The notes: generated from the letters alone by a model not told the origin. Shown: positions 33,762 through 43,946, counted from the stretch's first letter. The stretch is 64,000 bases of DNA from Palleronia caenipelagi (GCF_007004065.1 NZ_VFSV01000007.1:62001-126000), one strand, 5' to 3'. Numbers and translations: made by a program.

Positions 33762-35420
33762 GTGTCGCAGAGAGGAACTCAGCGAAGGGCGTACCGGGTG
33801 GCGGGGCGGACGTTATCATTTCTGACGCGATGGCGGTTGAAGCGGATGCTGCGGCGCGCGGGTCCGCTGCGACTTGTCGGAGCGGCTGAGCGGCGGATTC
33901 AGGGCGATCCCAAAGCGGGTCAGCGCCTCCTGCAAGGTCGTCTCCTCTGGCGTGGTTATAGCGTTGAAGCGCCGGGTGTCGCGCCGTGGGACATGGAGGT
34001 GCCTGAGCCGTGTTTTGCCGCCGAGATGCACAGCTTTGGATGGCTGCCCGATCTTGTCAGTACTGGCACGTCGGAGGCTCAGGCCCTTGCCCGTGATTGG
34101 ACCGAGGACTGGTTGACCCGGTTTGGCCAAGGGGAGGGTCCGGGCTGGGCGGCCGCCACCATCGGACGGCGAGTATTGGTTCTGCTGTACCATCGGGATG
34201 TGCTGTTCCCTTGGGGTGGGCAGGGTGATCTGGGCCGGTCACTTTACGGACAGATCCTGTGGCTGGAGCGGGTCTGGACAGAGGCTGAAGGGACTGAGTC
34301 CCGGCTCACCTGCCTTCTGGCGCGACTGCTTGCGGCTCTGCATGTGGACGGGCGCCAGACGGCGTTGCCTCAGATCCTGCGCGATCTTGCGGCGGATATG
34401 CCATTGCAAGAGGCAAATGTCCGCAACCCCGAGGCTTGGGCGCGGACCTTCTTCCTGCTCGCCTGGATGCGCGCCGATCTGGCGGAGGCTGGGCATCCGG
34501 TGCCCGACGCCCTGGCGACTGCTCTCGCGCAGATGGTGCCTGTGCTGCGGACGCTGCGGGGCACCGATGGGGGGCTGCCGCGCTTTCACGGCGGCGGCGC
34601 GGGCCCTGTTGGCGCGCTTGACCGGGCGTTGGCGCTCTCGTGGTTGCGCGGGGGCGCGGCAGGCGATCAGGCGCTGGGCTATCACCGGCTGACACACGGC
34701 CGGAGCACGGTTTTCGTTGACGGAGGTACACAGGGTACGCACCTCTCGGCGCTGGGGTTCGAGCTGACCTCCGGGCGTCGACCCATCGTCACCAGCTGCG
34801 GTCCCGGGGAGCGGTTCGGTCCCGACTGGGAGGCAACCACCCGGCGTACGGCCAGCCACTCGGCACTCGAGCTCGGCGGAATCTCCCACGCGTCAGAGGC
34901 AGTGATTCGCACCGAGCGCCGCCGCACCGCCGGAGCCACCGGGCTGAATCTGTCCCACGACGGCTATGTTACGGCCTTCGGTCTGGTTCATCACCGGCGG
35001 CTGCTTTTGTCTTTCGATGGGCGTGAGTTGGCGGGCGAAGATCTTCTGGCGACGGTGGACCGCGCGCAGGAGCAGCGGTTCGATGCGATCTCGGCAGAGC
35101 TTGGGGGCGGTGTGCCGTTCCGGGTTCATTTTCACCTGTATCCCCAGATCTCTGTGACCGAACACGCCAACAGCATCACTCTGCGCACCAGAGGTGGTGA
35201 GATCTGGGAATTCCGAGCTGAAGGGCCCGTCCGCATGGCGCTGGAATCCACGTATTTTCTCGACGACCCTGCGCCCGAGCCTGTGCTCTCGACCCAGATT
35301 GTGCTGAGCGGGCGGGCGAGCGATTATGCCACACGGCTCCGCTGGACCCTTGCAAAAGCGCGCCAAACACCCGATGCGGTGCGCGACGTGGAGCACACAC
35401 AGGATCCCGTGCTGCTCTGA
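33762..35420 (+). CDS. Heparinase II/III-family protein
   Basis: A 552-residue protein of the alpha/alpha-toroid polysaccharide-lyase type. 'RLLQGRLLWRGYSVEAPGVA', 'FGWLPDL' and 'LTRFGQGEGPGWAAATIGRR' belong to the N-terminal toroid. 'HASHSALELGG'-like 'RRTASHSALELGGISHAS' lies in the C-terminal beta-sandwich, which usually carries the catalytic Tyr and His. There is no signal peptide. It may act on a cell-surface or storage glycan; the substrate is unknown. The start is a GTG at 33762 and uncertain (another GTG lies at 33798). The position between rsmB and purH is seen in related genomes to my recollection. Confidence 0.78.
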   Translation: MSQRGTQRRAYRVAGRTLSFLTRWRLKRMLRRAGPLRLVGAAERRIQGDPKAGQRLLQGRLLWRGYSVEAPGVAPWDMEVPEPCFAAEMHSFGWLPDLVSTGTSEAQALARDWTEDWLTRFGQGEGPGWAAATIGRRVLVLLYHRDVLFPWGGQGDLGRSLYGQILWLERVWTEAEGTESRLTCLLARLLAALHVDGRQTALPQILRDLAADMPLQEANVRNPEAWARTFFLLAWMRADLAEAGHPVPDALATALAQMVPVLRTLRGTDGGLPRFHGGGAGPVGALDRALALSWLRGGAAGDQALGYHRLTHGRSTVFVDGGTQGTHLSALGFELTSGRRPIVTSCGPGERFGPDWEATTRRTASHSALELGGISHASEAVIRTERRRTAGATGLNLSHDGYVTAFGLVHHRRLLLSFDGRELAGEDLLATVDRAQEQRFDAISAELGGGVPFRVHFHLYPQISVTEHANSITLRTRGGEIWEFRAEGPVRMALESTYFLDDPAPEPVLSTQIVLSGRASDYATRLRWTLAKARQTPDAVRDVEHTQDPVLL

Positions 35421-35441
35421 CCTGACCAAAGGAGCCCGCCG

Positions 35442-37028
35442 ATGCCCGATCTCGCCCCCCTGAAACGCGCCCTGATTTCCGTCTCTGACAAGACCGGCCT
35501 CATCGAGCTCGGTCAGGCGCTGGAGGCGCGCGGTGTCGAGATCCTCTCCACCGGCGGCTCTGCGAAGGCTTTGCGGGATGCGGGCGTGGCGGTGCGGGAT
35601 GTCTCCGAGGTCACCGAGTTTCCTGAGATGATGGATGGCCGGGTCAAGACGCTGCACCCGAAAGTTCATGGCGGCCTCCTGGCCCTGCGCGACAATGCCG
35701 ACCACGTTGCGGCCATGGACGCGCACGGCATCGGCGGCATCGACCTGCTGGTGGTGAACCTCTACCCGTTCGAGGCCACAGTGGCGCGGGGCGCGGGCTA
35801 TGACGAGGCGATTGAGTATATCGACATCGGCGGCCCGGCGATGATCCGCGCGGCGGCCAAGAATCACGGCTTCGTCTCCGTTGTGGTGGATGTCGAGGAT
35901 TACGATGCGCTGCTGGCGGAGTTGGACGCCAATGACGGCGCGACGACCTATGCGTTCCGCCAGACGCTGGCCCAGCGCGCCTATGCGCGGACGGCGGCCT
36001 ATGACGCGGCGGTGTCGTCCTGGATGGCGGGCTCCATCGGGCAGACTGAGCCGCGTCGTCGCGCGGTCGCGGGCAGCCTCCGCCAGACCATGCGCTACGG
36101 CGAGAACCCGCACCAGCAGGCGTCCTTTTATGTGGATGGTTCCGACCGGCCCGGCGTGGCGACGGCCGTTCAGCATCAGGGCAAGGAGCTGTCCTACAAC
36201 AATATCAACGACACCGACGCAGCGTTTGAGCTGGTCAGCGAGTTCCGCGACGCAGGTCCGACCTGTGTCATCGTAAAGCACGCCAATCCCTGCGGTGTCG
36301 CTTCGGGTGCCACGCTGGCCGAAGCCTATGGGCGTGCGTTCGACTGCGACCGGACCTCGGCTTTTGGCGGGATCATCGCCTTGAACCGGCCTCTCGATGC
36401 GGAGACGGCGCAGGCGATCACCGGGATCTTTACCGAGGTGGTCATCGCCCCCGGTGCCGATGAAGCGGCGCGCGAAATCTTTGCCGCGAAGAAGAACCTG
36501 CGCCTCCTGACCACCGAGGCGCTCGCCGATCCGGTCGCGGCGGGGCAGGTGTGGAAGCAGGTTTCGGGCGGCTATCTGGTGCAGGACCGCGACGCGGGGC
36601 GGATCACCGAAAGCGACCTGAAGGTCGTCACGAAGCGCGCGCCGTCAGATGCCGAGCTCGCCGATATGTTGTTCGCATGGCGGGTGGCCAAGCACGTGAA
36701 ATCCAACGCCATCGTTTACGCGAAGGGTGGCGCGACCGTTGGTGTCGGCGCGGGTCAGATGAGCCGGGTCGATTCCACCCGCATCGCCGCGCGCAAGGCT
36801 CAGGATATGGCCGAGGTTCTGGGCTTGTCCGAGGCGCCGACCAAAGGGTCGGTCGTGGCCTCGGACGCGTTCTTCCCCTTTGCTGACGGTCTCTTGACCG
36901 CCGCCGAAGCGGGGGCCACCGCGCTGATCCAGCCCGGCGGCTCCATGCGGGACGATGAGGTCATCGCCGCCGCCGATGAAGCCGGGCTGGCGATGGTCTT
37001 TACCGGCCAGCGTCACTTCCGCCATTAA
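35442..37028 (+). CDS. purH: Bifunctional AICAR formyltransferase / IMP cyclohydrolase
   Basis: A 528-residue enzyme doing the last two steps of IMP synthesis. The N-terminal cyclohydrolase (MGS-like) domain starts '[17 protein letters not shown]' and has 'STGGSAKAL' and '[15 protein letters not shown]'. The formyltransferase part has '[14 protein letters not shown]', the catalytic '[11 protein letters not shown]' and the ending '[20 protein letters not shown]'. The length is normal. It begins 21 bases after the heparinase-like gene and precedes lspA by 15 bases, so they form one operon. Confidence 0.98.
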   Translation: MPDLAPLKRALISVSDKTGLIELGQALEARGVEILSTGGSAKALRDAGVAVRDVSEVTEFPEMMDGRVKTLHPKVHGGLLALRDNADHVAAMDAHGIGGIDLLVVNLYPFEATVARGAGYDEAIEYIDIGGPAMIRAAAKNHGFVSVVVDVEDYDALLAELDANDGATTYAFRQTLAQRAYARTAAYDAAVSSWMAGSIGQTEPRRRAVAGSLRQTMRYGENPHQQASFYVDGSDRPGVATAVQHQGKELSYNNINDTDAAFELVSEFRDAGPTCVIVKHANPCGVASGATLAEAYGRAFDCDRTSAFGGIIALNRPLDAETAQAITGIFTEVVIAPGADEAAREIFAAKKNLRLLTTEALADPVAAGQVWKQVSGGYLVQDRDAGRITESDLKVVTKRAPSDAELADMLFAWRVAKHVKSNAIVYAKGGATVGVGAGQMSRVDSTRIAARKAQDMAEVLGLSEAPTKGSVVASDAFFPFADGLLTAAEAGATALIQPGGSMRDDEVIAAADEAGLAMVFTGQRHFRH

Positions 37029-37043
37029 GCTCCGGAGATCCCC

Positions 37044-37517
37044 ATGCGCGCCCTCGGTCTCACGGCTCTGATCACCTTCGTCCTCGACCAACTCACCAAG
37101 TGGCTGGTCGTGCAATGGGCCGGGCTTGCGGTGCGTGGCGAGATCGACCTGCTGCCCCCCTGGCTGAACCTGCGTATGGCGTGGAACCGGGGGGTGAATT
37201 TTGGCCTCATGGCCAATGACGCGGACCTCATGCGCTGGATCCTGATTGGCGTCGCGCTGGCGATCTCGCTCTGGGTGCTGATCTGGATGCTGCGCGAGCG
37301 GCCCGGAAGATGGGCGATGATCTCCGGTGGTCTGCTGATTGGCGGGGCGCTCGGCAATGTGCTCGACCGGGTGATTTACGGCGCAGTTGCGGATTTCCTG
37401 AACATGACCTGCTGCGGGATCGAGAACCCCTACAGCTTTAACGTGGCGGATATCGCGATCTTTGCCGGAGCCATTGGGCTGATTCTGTTCACCGGCGGAA
37501 AAAAGAACAAGGCGTGA
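37044..37517 (+). CDS. lspA: Lipoprotein signal peptidase (signal peptidase II)
   Basis: A 157-residue aspartic protease with four membrane segments that removes signal peptides from prolipoproteins. Conserved motifs are 'FVLDQLTKWLV', 'AWNRGVNFGL', 'GGALGNVLDRVIYGAVADFL' and 'FNVADIAIFAG', which hold both catalytic aspartates. Fittingly, the next gene, overlapping by context, encodes a lipoprotein. Confidence 0.95.
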   Translation: MRALGLTALITFVLDQLTKWLVVQWAGLAVRGEIDLLPPWLNLRMAWNRGVNFGLMANDADLMRWILIGVALAISLWVLIWMLRERPGRWAMISGGLLIGGALGNVLDRVIYGAVADFLNMTCCGIENPYSFNVADIAIFAGAIGLILFTGGKKNKA

Positions 37518-37570
37518 CGGCGCCGCTGCAATCCGGTACATCGGCGGTTGAGGCAGAAGGAGAGCGAGAG

Positions 37571-38086
37571 ATGGGACGAACGCGCGTGAGCTTGGCGGTG
37601 CTGGGCCTTGCGGTGCTGGCCGCATGCAGCGGCGAGCCCGATCTGATCCGTCTGCAACAGCAGGGCGACGGTCCCGACGAGTTCGGCATCCTGCCCAACC
37701 GTCCTCTCGAAGCGCCCGAGAATTTCGCGGCTCTGCCCGCGCCGACCCCGGGTGCTGGAAACCGGGCTGATCTGCGGCCTCTGGATGACGCGGTCATCGC
37801 GCTGGGGGGCAGGCCGGGCGGTTCTGGCGGCGGCGTGCAAGGGGGGGCGCTTGTCAATCACACGACCCGGTACGGCGTGGATGGGGCGATCCGCGAGCAG
37901 CTAGCCGCAGAGGACCGCGCCTATCGTCAGCGGCGTCGCGGTCGGGTGCTGGAGCGGGTCTTCGGGACGACGACCTATTTTGATGCCTATGAGGACCAGT
38001 CCCTCGATCAGGATGCGGTCTTGCAACGGGGCCGGGCGCTCGGCCACCGCACCCCCGCTGCGCCGCCGCCGGAGTCCGGGGACTAA
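37571..38086 (+). CDS. DUF3035 lipoprotein, BamF-like outer membrane assembly subunit
   Basis: A 171-residue lipoprotein: MGRTRVSLAVLGLAVLAAC ends in a lipobox (Cys19). The following 'PDEFGILPNRPLEAPENFAA' then LPAPTPG is the DUF3035 signature, a family described as the BamF component of the alphaproteobacterial beta-barrel assembly complex. The C-terminal third is basic and Pro-rich. The ATG at 37571 has GAAGGAGAGC; the frame runs back to 37514, overlapping lspA, but without a signal sequence there. Confidence 0.8.
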   Translation: MGRTRVSLAVLGLAVLAACSGEPDLIRLQQQGDGPDEFGILPNRPLEAPENFAALPAPTPGAGNRADLRPLDDAVIALGGRPGGSGGGVQGGALVNHTTRYGVDGAIREQLAAEDRAYRQRRRGRVLERVFGTTTYFDAYEDQSLDQDAVLQRGRALGHRTPAAPPPESGD

Positions 38087-38175
38087 AACGCGTTCACATC
38101 CCTGTATGGGTGATTGCGTTGACGCGCGGCGCCCCTATGTCTGTGCGATAACAGATCACCCAGACAGGAGTTCGG

Positions 38176-39507
38176 ATGTTCAGGTTTGCCACCGCTCTGA
38201 CCCTCGCTGCCGCCGTGCCCGCCACGGCTGCTGAGGTCACGGATTTCACGCTCGAAAATGGCATGGAGGTCGTGGTGATCGAGGATCACCGCGCGCCCGT
38301 TGTGGTTCACATGGTTTGGTACAAGGTTGGGGCCGCAGACGAGACCGCCGGCGTGTCCGGCGTGGCCCATTACCTTGAACACCTGATGTTCAAAGGCACC
38401 GACACGCTGGAGCCCGGCGAGTTCTCGCAGGTGGTCGAAGCGCAGGGGGGCTCGGACAACGCGTTCACCTCTTTCGACTACACGGCCTATCACCAGCGCG
38501 TCGCTGCCGACCGGCTGGGGCTGATGATGGAGATGGAGGCCGACCGGATGCGCAACCTCCGGCTCGACGACCGCGACATCGCCACCGAGCTGCGTGTGGT
38601 GCAGGAAGAGCGCAACCAGCGGATCGAGAACGACCCCGGCGCGCTGTTCGCCGAGCAGCGGGATGCGGCGCAATACCTCAACCACCCCTATGGCCGCCCG
38701 GTGATCGGCTGGATGGATGAGGTGGAGAGTCTGCAACTTGAAGACGCGCTGAGCTTTTACGAGACCTATTACGCGCCCAACAATGCCATCCTGATCGTGG
38801 CCGGAGACGTGACCCCTGACGAGGTCCGCGCGCTGGCCGAAGAGCATTACGGTCCGGTACCGCCGACCCCCGATCTGCCCGAGCGCACCCGTCCGCAGGA
38901 ACCCCCGCAACTCGTGGAACGTCGGCTGGTCTATGAAGATCCGAAGGTCGCGCAGCCCTATGTGATCCGCAGCTATCTCGCGCCCGAGCGCAATCCCGGC
39001 GATCAGAAAACCGCCGCGGCCCTGACCATCCTGGCCGAGGTGCTGGGCAACGGGCAGAGCTCGGAACTGGCCCAGCGGTTGCAATTCGGCACGGGCGAGG
39101 CGCTTTATGCCTCCGCGTTCTACAGTGGGACGACGCTCGACCGCACGACCTTTGGGCTGGTGATGGTGCCTGCGCCGGGGGTGTCCCTGCCCGATGCCGA
39201 GGCTGCGCTGGACCGCGCGGTGACTGAATTCCTGGACGAAGGCGTCGATCCCGACCAGCTGGAGCGGATCAAGACCCGCATCCGTGCCGCAGAGATCTAT
39301 GAGGCAGATAGCGCCCGGGAGCTTGCCAACCGCTATGGTCGTGCGCTTTCCATTGGCCTCACACTCGACGATGTCGAGAGCTGGCCCGACGAACTCCGCG
39401 CGGTGACCGGCGAAGATGTGATCGCCGCCGCCAGAGACGTGTTCGACCGCCGCAATGCTGTGACCGGGTACCTGAAGGCGCCCGAAGCGCAGGAGATGAC
39501 CCAATGA
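38176..39507 (+). CDS. M16-family zinc peptidase (catalytic subunit)
   Basis: A 443-residue pitrilysin/insulinase-type peptidase with a signal peptide (MFRFATALTLAAAVPATA). The inverted zinc motif HYLEH is at residues 65-69, and the third ligand Glu follows in 'LRVVQEERNQR'. The second M16 half-domain is present ('DPKVAQPYVIRSYLAPERNP'). It is periplasmic. The stop codon overlaps the start of a second M16 gene (ATGA), so the two probably form a heterodimer like the mitochondrial processing peptidase or bacterial two-subunit M16B proteases. Confidence 0.93.
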   Translation: MFRFATALTLAAAVPATAAEVTDFTLENGMEVVVIEDHRAPVVVHMVWYKVGAADETAGVSGVAHYLEHLMFKGTDTLEPGEFSQVVEAQGGSDNAFTSFDYTAYHQRVAADRLGLMMEMEADRMRNLRLDDRDIATELRVVQEERNQRIENDPGALFAEQRDAAQYLNHPYGRPVIGWMDEVESLQLEDALSFYETYYAPNNAILIVAGDVTPDEVRALAEEHYGPVPPTPDLPERTRPQEPPQLVERRLVYEDPKVAQPYVIRSYLAPERNPGDQKTAAALTILAEVLGNGQSSELAQRLQFGTGEALYASAFYSGTTLDRTTFGLVMVPAPGVSLPDAEAALDRAVTEFLDEGVDPDQLERIKTRIRAAEIYEADSARELANRYGRALSIGLTLDDVESWPDELRAVTGEDVIAAARDVFDRRNAVTGYLKAPEAQEMTQ

Positions 39508-40814
39508 TCCGCCTTGTTCTGGCTGTTTTTCTCACCCTCCTGACCCTGCCCGCCCGCGCGGCGGTGGACATTCAGGAAGTTACCTCCCCCGGTGGGATCA
39601 ATGCCTGGCTGGTCGAAGAACCTGCCATTCCCTTTGTCGCGCTGGAGCTGCGCTTTCTGCCCGGCGCGGCGCTGGACCGAACCGGTAAGCGCGGCGCAGT
39701 GAACCTGATGATGGGCCTGCTCGAAGAAGGCACGGGTGATCTCGACGCTCAAGGATTCGCGGCGGCCAGGGATGAACTCGCGGCATCCTACTCCTACCAG
39801 GCCTATGACGACGCGGTGGCCATCTCCGCGAAATTCCTGAGCGAAAACCGGGACGAGGCCGTCGATCTGCTGCGTCGCTCGATAATCGAGCCCGCCTTTG
39901 CGCAAGACGCCATCGACCGGGTGCGCGATCAGGTCCTGTCGGTGATCGCCCGGAACGCGGTGGAACCCAATGAGATCGGCCGCGCCCGGTTCAACGAACT
40001 GGCCTATGGCGACCACCCTTATGGCTCGGCGGTGGAGGGCACGGTCGAGAGCGTCGCCGCCCTGACTCGCGACGACATCATGCAGGCCCATCGTGACGTG
40101 CTGGTGCGTGACAACCTCTATGTGTCCGCCGTCGGGGACATTACGGCAGAGGAACTTGGTGCGCTGCTCGACACTCTCCTCGGGGCGCTGCCGCAATCAA
40201 CCGATGTGGCGGATCCGGGACCTGCGGGCTGGAACATTGCCCCGGGTATCGAGCTGGTGGAGTATGACGTGCCGCAATCGGTCGTTATCTTTGGCCAGCC
40301 GGGCTTCGAGCGTGACGATCCTGATTTCTTTGCGGCCTATGTGCTGAACGACATTCTTGGCGGGCGGGGCTTTTCGTCACGACTGATGGAGGAGGCGCGG
40401 GTTAAGCGCGGTCTCACCTATGGGATCGGCACGTTCCTCGCGCCCATGGAATACGCCGCCAGTACCGGGGGCCAGGCCAGCTCGGCCAATGAGAGCGCGG
40501 CGGAACTTGTGTCGGTGATCAGCGACGAATGGGTCCGGATCGCGGAGGGTGTGACGGAGGAAGAGCTGGCCGCGGCCAAGACCTACCTCACCGGCGCCTA
40601 CCCCCTGCGATTCGATGGCAATGAGCGGATCGCGAGCATCCTCGTCGGGATGCAGATGGACGACCTGCCGGTCTCCTACATTGCCACGCGTAACGCTGAT
40701 ATCGAGGCGCTGAAGGTCGAGGATCTGGCCCGCGTGGCTAAGCGCCTCTATCAGCCGGAAAACCTGTCCTTCGTGATCGTCGGGCAGCCCGAAGGTTTGC
40801 CCGGAGACGGCTGA
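39504..40814 (+). CDS. M16-family peptidase homologue without zinc motif (regulatory subunit)
   Basis: A 436-residue protein with a signal peptide (MIRLVLAVFLTLLTLPARA). It has the M16 fold, but the position of HxxEH reads GAVNLMMGLLEEG, so it cannot bind the catalytic zinc. 'GFERDDPDFFAAYVLNDILG' followed by GRGFSSRL, and 'EEARVKRGLTYGI' hold the C-terminal substrate-binding Arg-Tyr pair of M16B proteins. It should complete the active site of the overlapping upstream subunit. Confidence 0.92.
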   Translation: MIRLVLAVFLTLLTLPARAAVDIQEVTSPGGINAWLVEEPAIPFVALELRFLPGAALDRTGKRGAVNLMMGLLEEGTGDLDAQGFAAARDELAASYSYQAYDDAVAISAKFLSENRDEAVDLLRRSIIEPAFAQDAIDRVRDQVLSVIARNAVEPNEIGRARFNELAYGDHPYGSAVEGTVESVAALTRDDIMQAHRDVLVRDNLYVSAVGDITAEELGALLDTLLGALPQSTDVADPGPAGWNIAPGIELVEYDVPQSVVIFGQPGFERDDPDFFAAYVLNDILGGRGFSSRLMEEARVKRGLTYGIGTFLAPMEYAASTGGQASSANESAAELVSVISDEWVRIAEGVTEEELAAAKTYLTGAYPLRFDGNERIASILVGMQMDDLPVSYIATRNADIEALKVEDLARVAKRLYQPENLSFVIVGQPEGLPGDG

Positions 40815-40818
40815 CATT

Positions 40819-40857
40819 CCGGGTGGCGAAGCAGGATTTTACCGTTTCGCCACCCGG
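40819..40857 (+). terminator. Long hairpin after the M16 peptidase pair
   Basis: A perfect 12-base stem, CCGGGTGGCGAA (40819-40830) with TTCGCCACCCGG (40846-40857), begins five bases after the stop codon. There is no T run; it may be a Rho-assisted terminator before mutL. Confidence 0.55.
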
Positions 40858-40881
40858 CCCCATCATGCTAGATATGGCGTC

Positions 40882-42720
40882 ATGACCCGTCATGACCGCA
40901 ATATCAGCCGCCCTTTGATCCGTCAGCTCGACGACGTGGCGATCAACCAGATCGCCGCAGGCGAGGTGGTCGAGCGCCCTGCCTCGGCGGTCAAGGAACT
41001 GGTGGAAAACGCCCTCGACGCGGGCGCCACGCGGGTCACCATCGACTACGCCCATGGGGGCAAGACCCTGATCCGTGTCACCGATGATGGCTGCGGGATG
41101 ACGGCGGAGGACCTGCCGCTGGCGCTGAGCCGCCATGCCACGTCGAAGCTGAACGGCGACAATCTGCTCGATATCCGGTCCTTTGGCTTTCGTGGCGAGG
41201 CGCTGCCGTCGCTCGCCTCCGTCGGTCGGCTGTCCCTGACCTCGCGGGCCGGGGGTGGCGAGGGCGCCTGTCTGGAAGTCAGCGGCGGCGCGGCCCAGCC
41301 GGTGCGCCCGGCGGCGCTGAGTGCGGGGACCGTGGTCGAGTTGCGCGATCTCTTTTTCGCGACCCCCGCCCGGCTGAAATTCCTCCGCTCCGACCGCGCC
41401 GAGGCGCAAGCGATCGGCGATGTCATCAAACGGCTCGCCATGGCCGAGCCCATGGTCGGCTTTGCCCTGCGCGATGTATCCGGCGGTGGCGAGGGGCGGT
41501 TTGTGTTCCGGGTCGATCCGGGGTCAGGCGAGTTGTTCGAGGCCATGCAGACCCGGCTTATGCGGATCCTCGGTGGCGACTTTGCCGAGAATGCGGTGCG
41601 GATCGAGGCCGAGCGCGAGGGCATCCGTCTCACCGGATATGCGGGTTTGCCGACCTATTCGCGCGGGGCTGCGACGCATCAGTTTCTCTTCGTGAACGGT
41701 CGCCCGGTGCGGGACAAGCTGCTGTTTGGCGTGCTGCGCGGGGCCTATCAGGATTATCTGTCGCGGGACCGCCATCCGGTCGCGGCGCTGTTCCTCGACC
41801 TCGATCCTCAGCGGGTCGACCAGAATGTGCATCCCGCGAAAACAGAGGTGCGGTTCCGGGAAACGGAGTTGGTGCGCGGCCTGATCATTTCGGCGCTGCG
41901 ACACGCGCTGGCCGAAGCCGGACACCGGGCCTCGACCCATGTGGCGCAAGCGGCGCTGGGTGCATTCCGCCCTTCCGAGCTGCCGCCCCGCAGCTATCAG
42001 ATGGAGCGCAGCACCAGCGCGGCCCCGCAACGCCCCCCCATGCCGGCCCCGCCCCGGCAGGACAGTTTCGCGGAAACGGCGGCGGTTTTTGCCCGTGCCG
42101 ATCTGCCGGCTGAGGAGCCGGAAGCAGAGCCCGCGACCCATCATCCCCTCGGGGCTGCCCGGGCCCAGCTTCACGAAAATTATATCGTCGCCCAGACCGA
42201 GACCGGCATGATCCTCGTCGATCAGCATGCGGCCCATGAACGGCTGGTCTATGAACGGCTGAAGCGCCAACTCTCCGCGCAGGGCGTCGCTGCGCAGGCT
42301 CTGCTGATCCCCGAGATCGTGGAGCTCTCCGACAGTGATCTGGCGATGCTCCTGTCCGCGCAGGCGGATCTGGCCCGGGCCGGTCTGGTGATCGAACCCT
42401 TTGGCGGCGGGGCAGTCGCGGTGCGCGAGGTTCCGGCGGTCCTTGGTGACGTCAATGCGGCAAATCTCCTGCAAGACGTGCTTGATGAGCTGACAGATCT
42501 CGGTCAGTCCGGCACGGTGATGGTGCAGATTGAGGCGGTGCTGTCGCGCATGGCGTGCCATGGATCGGTCCGCTCGGGGCGGCGGATGCGGGTGGAGGAG
42601 ATGAACGCGCTCCTGCGCGAGATGGAGGCTACGCCCCATTCCGGCCAGTGCAATCATGGCCGACCCACCTATGTGGAGTTGCGCCTCAGCGACATCGAAA
42701 AGTTGTTCGAGCGGAGCTGA
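40882..42720 (+). CDS. mutL: DNA mismatch repair protein MutL
   Basis: A 612-residue GHKL ATPase that links MutS to strand excision. The N-terminal motifs 'IAAGEVVERPASAVKELVEN', 'DDGCGM' and 'ATSKL..FGFRGEALPSLA' are intact. A Pro-rich linker (about residues 365-400) leads to the C-terminal dimerisation domain, where 'DQHAAHERLVYE' is the endonuclease metal motif (DQHA-x2-E-x4-E). MutL here is thus probably a nicking endonuclease, as in bacteria without MutH. The stop overlaps rmuC by one base. Confidence 0.96.
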   Translation: MTRHDRNISRPLIRQLDDVAINQIAAGEVVERPASAVKELVENALDAGATRVTIDYAHGGKTLIRVTDDGCGMTAEDLPLALSRHATSKLNGDNLLDIRSFGFRGEALPSLASVGRLSLTSRAGGGEGACLEVSGGAAQPVRPAALSAGTVVELRDLFFATPARLKFLRSDRAEAQAIGDVIKRLAMAEPMVGFALRDVSGGGEGRFVFRVDPGSGELFEAMQTRLMRILGGDFAENAVRIEAEREGIRLTGYAGLPTYSRGAATHQFLFVNGRPVRDKLLFGVLRGAYQDYLSRDRHPVAALFLDLDPQRVDQNVHPAKTEVRFRETELVRGLIISALRHALAEAGHRASTHVAQAALGAFRPSELPPRSYQMERSTSAAPQRPPMPAPPRQDSFAETAAVFARADLPAEEPEAEPATHHPLGAARAQLHENYIVAQTETGMILVDQHAAHERLVYERLKRQLSAQGVAAQALLIPEIVELSDSDLAMLLSAQADLARAGLVIEPFGGGAVAVREVPAVLGDVNAANLLQDVLDELTDLGQSGTVMVQIEAVLSRMACHGSVRSGRRMRVEEMNALLREMEATPHSGQCNHGRPTYVELRLSDIEKLFERS

Positions 42721-43946
42721 TGACAGAAATCCTCGACCCTCTCCTTGCCGATCCCGGCGTACTGCTGGCCGTGGCGCTGGGGGTCGCGGTTCTCCTCGTC
42801 GTGATGCTGGTGCTGTCGCTCCGCCGCGCCGGGCGGTCGGCGCGCGTGACCGAGGCGCTGGCCCGCGAGTTGCGGCGGATGGGCGGTGAGATGGGCGCGC
42901 TGGGGCAGGGGCAGACGCAACTGGCCGGATCGCTGCAAACCGTGTCCGAGACCACCGCCACGGCGCAGCTTCGGATGCTGCAAACCATGGAAGCGCGTCT
43001 CGCCGAGGTGCAGCACCAGATGAGCGAGCGTCTCGCCGACACGACCCTGCGCCAGCAGCGGGGAATGGCGGAGATGCAGGAAAAGATGCGCGAAACGCTG
43101 CACGGCCAGACCCAGCGTACGACCACGTCGCTCACACAGTTGCAGGAGCGGCTGGCGACCATCGACAAGGCGCAGGACAATATTCAGAAGCTCTCCGGCG
43201 ACGTGCTGTCCTTGCAGGACATCCTGTCGAACAAGCAGCGTCGCGGCATGTTCGGGGAAATCCAGCTCACCGATATCGTGTCCAAGGCGCTGCCCTCCGA
43301 CAGCTATTCCCTGCAAACGACTCTCTCAAACGGCAAGAGGGCGGATTGCATGGTTCATCTGCCGCTGCCCCCCGGTCCCATCGTCATTGATGCCAAATTC
43401 CCTCTGGAGGCCTATGAAGCGCTCGCCGCTGCCGAAGGTCCTGCCGATCAGGAGCGCGCGCTGAAGGCGCTGGGGCAGGCGGTGCGCGTCCATATCAAGG
43501 CGATCTCGGAGAAATACATCATCGAGGGCGAGACGGCAGATTCGGCGCTGATGTTCCTGCCGTCGGAGGCGGTTTACGCCGAGCTGCACGCGCGCCTGCC
43601 TCATATCGTCCGCGAAGGGTTTGCGGCGCGGGTCTGGATCGTCTCGCCCACCACCTGCATGGCGACGCTGAACACCATGCGCGCGGTGCTCAAGGACGCG
43701 AGGATGCGCGAACAGGCGGGCGAAATCCGCAAGGCGCTGAAGCTGCTGCACCGGGATGTGGAGCTGATTGGCACCCGCGCGGCCAAGCTCGATACCCATC
43801 TGCGGCAGGCGGGTGAGGATGTGAGTGGCATTCTCACCGCATCGACCCGCGCGGGCAAACGCGCGGACCGGCTCGACAATTTTGATTTCGAGGAACTGGC
43901 GCCCACGGATCTCCCCAGCGAGCAGCCGGGCCTGCCCGGTACCTGA
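42720..43946 (+). CDS. rmuC: DNA recombination protein RmuC
   Basis: A 408-residue protein. An N-terminal membrane anchor (LLAVALGVAVLLVVMLVLSL) and a long coiled coil (residues about 45-170) precede the RmuC nuclease-like domain, with 'RGMFGEIQLTDIVSKALP', 'VIDAKFPLEAYEAL' and 'TADSALMFLPSEAVYAEL'. RmuC limits inversion between short repeats. The ATG at 42720 overlaps the mutL stop (TGATG), so the two repair genes are coupled. Any frame before 42720 lies in mutL. Confidence 0.93.
   Translation: MTEILDPLLADPGVLLAVALGVAVLLVVMLVLSLRRAGRSARVTEALARELRRMGGEMGALGQGQTQLAGSLQTVSETTATAQLRMLQTMEARLAEVQHQMSERLADTTLRQQRGMAEMQEKMRETLHGQTQRTTTSLTQLQERLATIDKAQDNIQKLSGDVLSLQDILSNKQRRGMFGEIQLTDIVSKALPSDSYSLQTTLSNGKRADCMVHLPLPPGPIVIDAKFPLEAYEALAAAEGPADQERALKALGQAVRVHIKAISEKYIIEGETADSALMFLPSEAVYAELHARLPHIVREGFAARVWIVSPTTCMATLNTMRAVLKDARMREQAGEIRKALKLLHRDVELIGTRAAKLDTHLRQAGEDVSGILTASTRAGKRADRLDNFDFEELAPTDLPSEQPGLPGT

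Noticed and set aside
34893-36281. A 462-codon reverse-strand frame
   Set aside because: It is antisense to the heparinase-like gene and purH, both well supported, and its composition is typical of a shadow frame.
38083-39504. A 473-codon reverse-strand frame
   Set aside because: It mirrors the M16 peptidase gene, whose motifs and signal peptide are intact on the forward strand.
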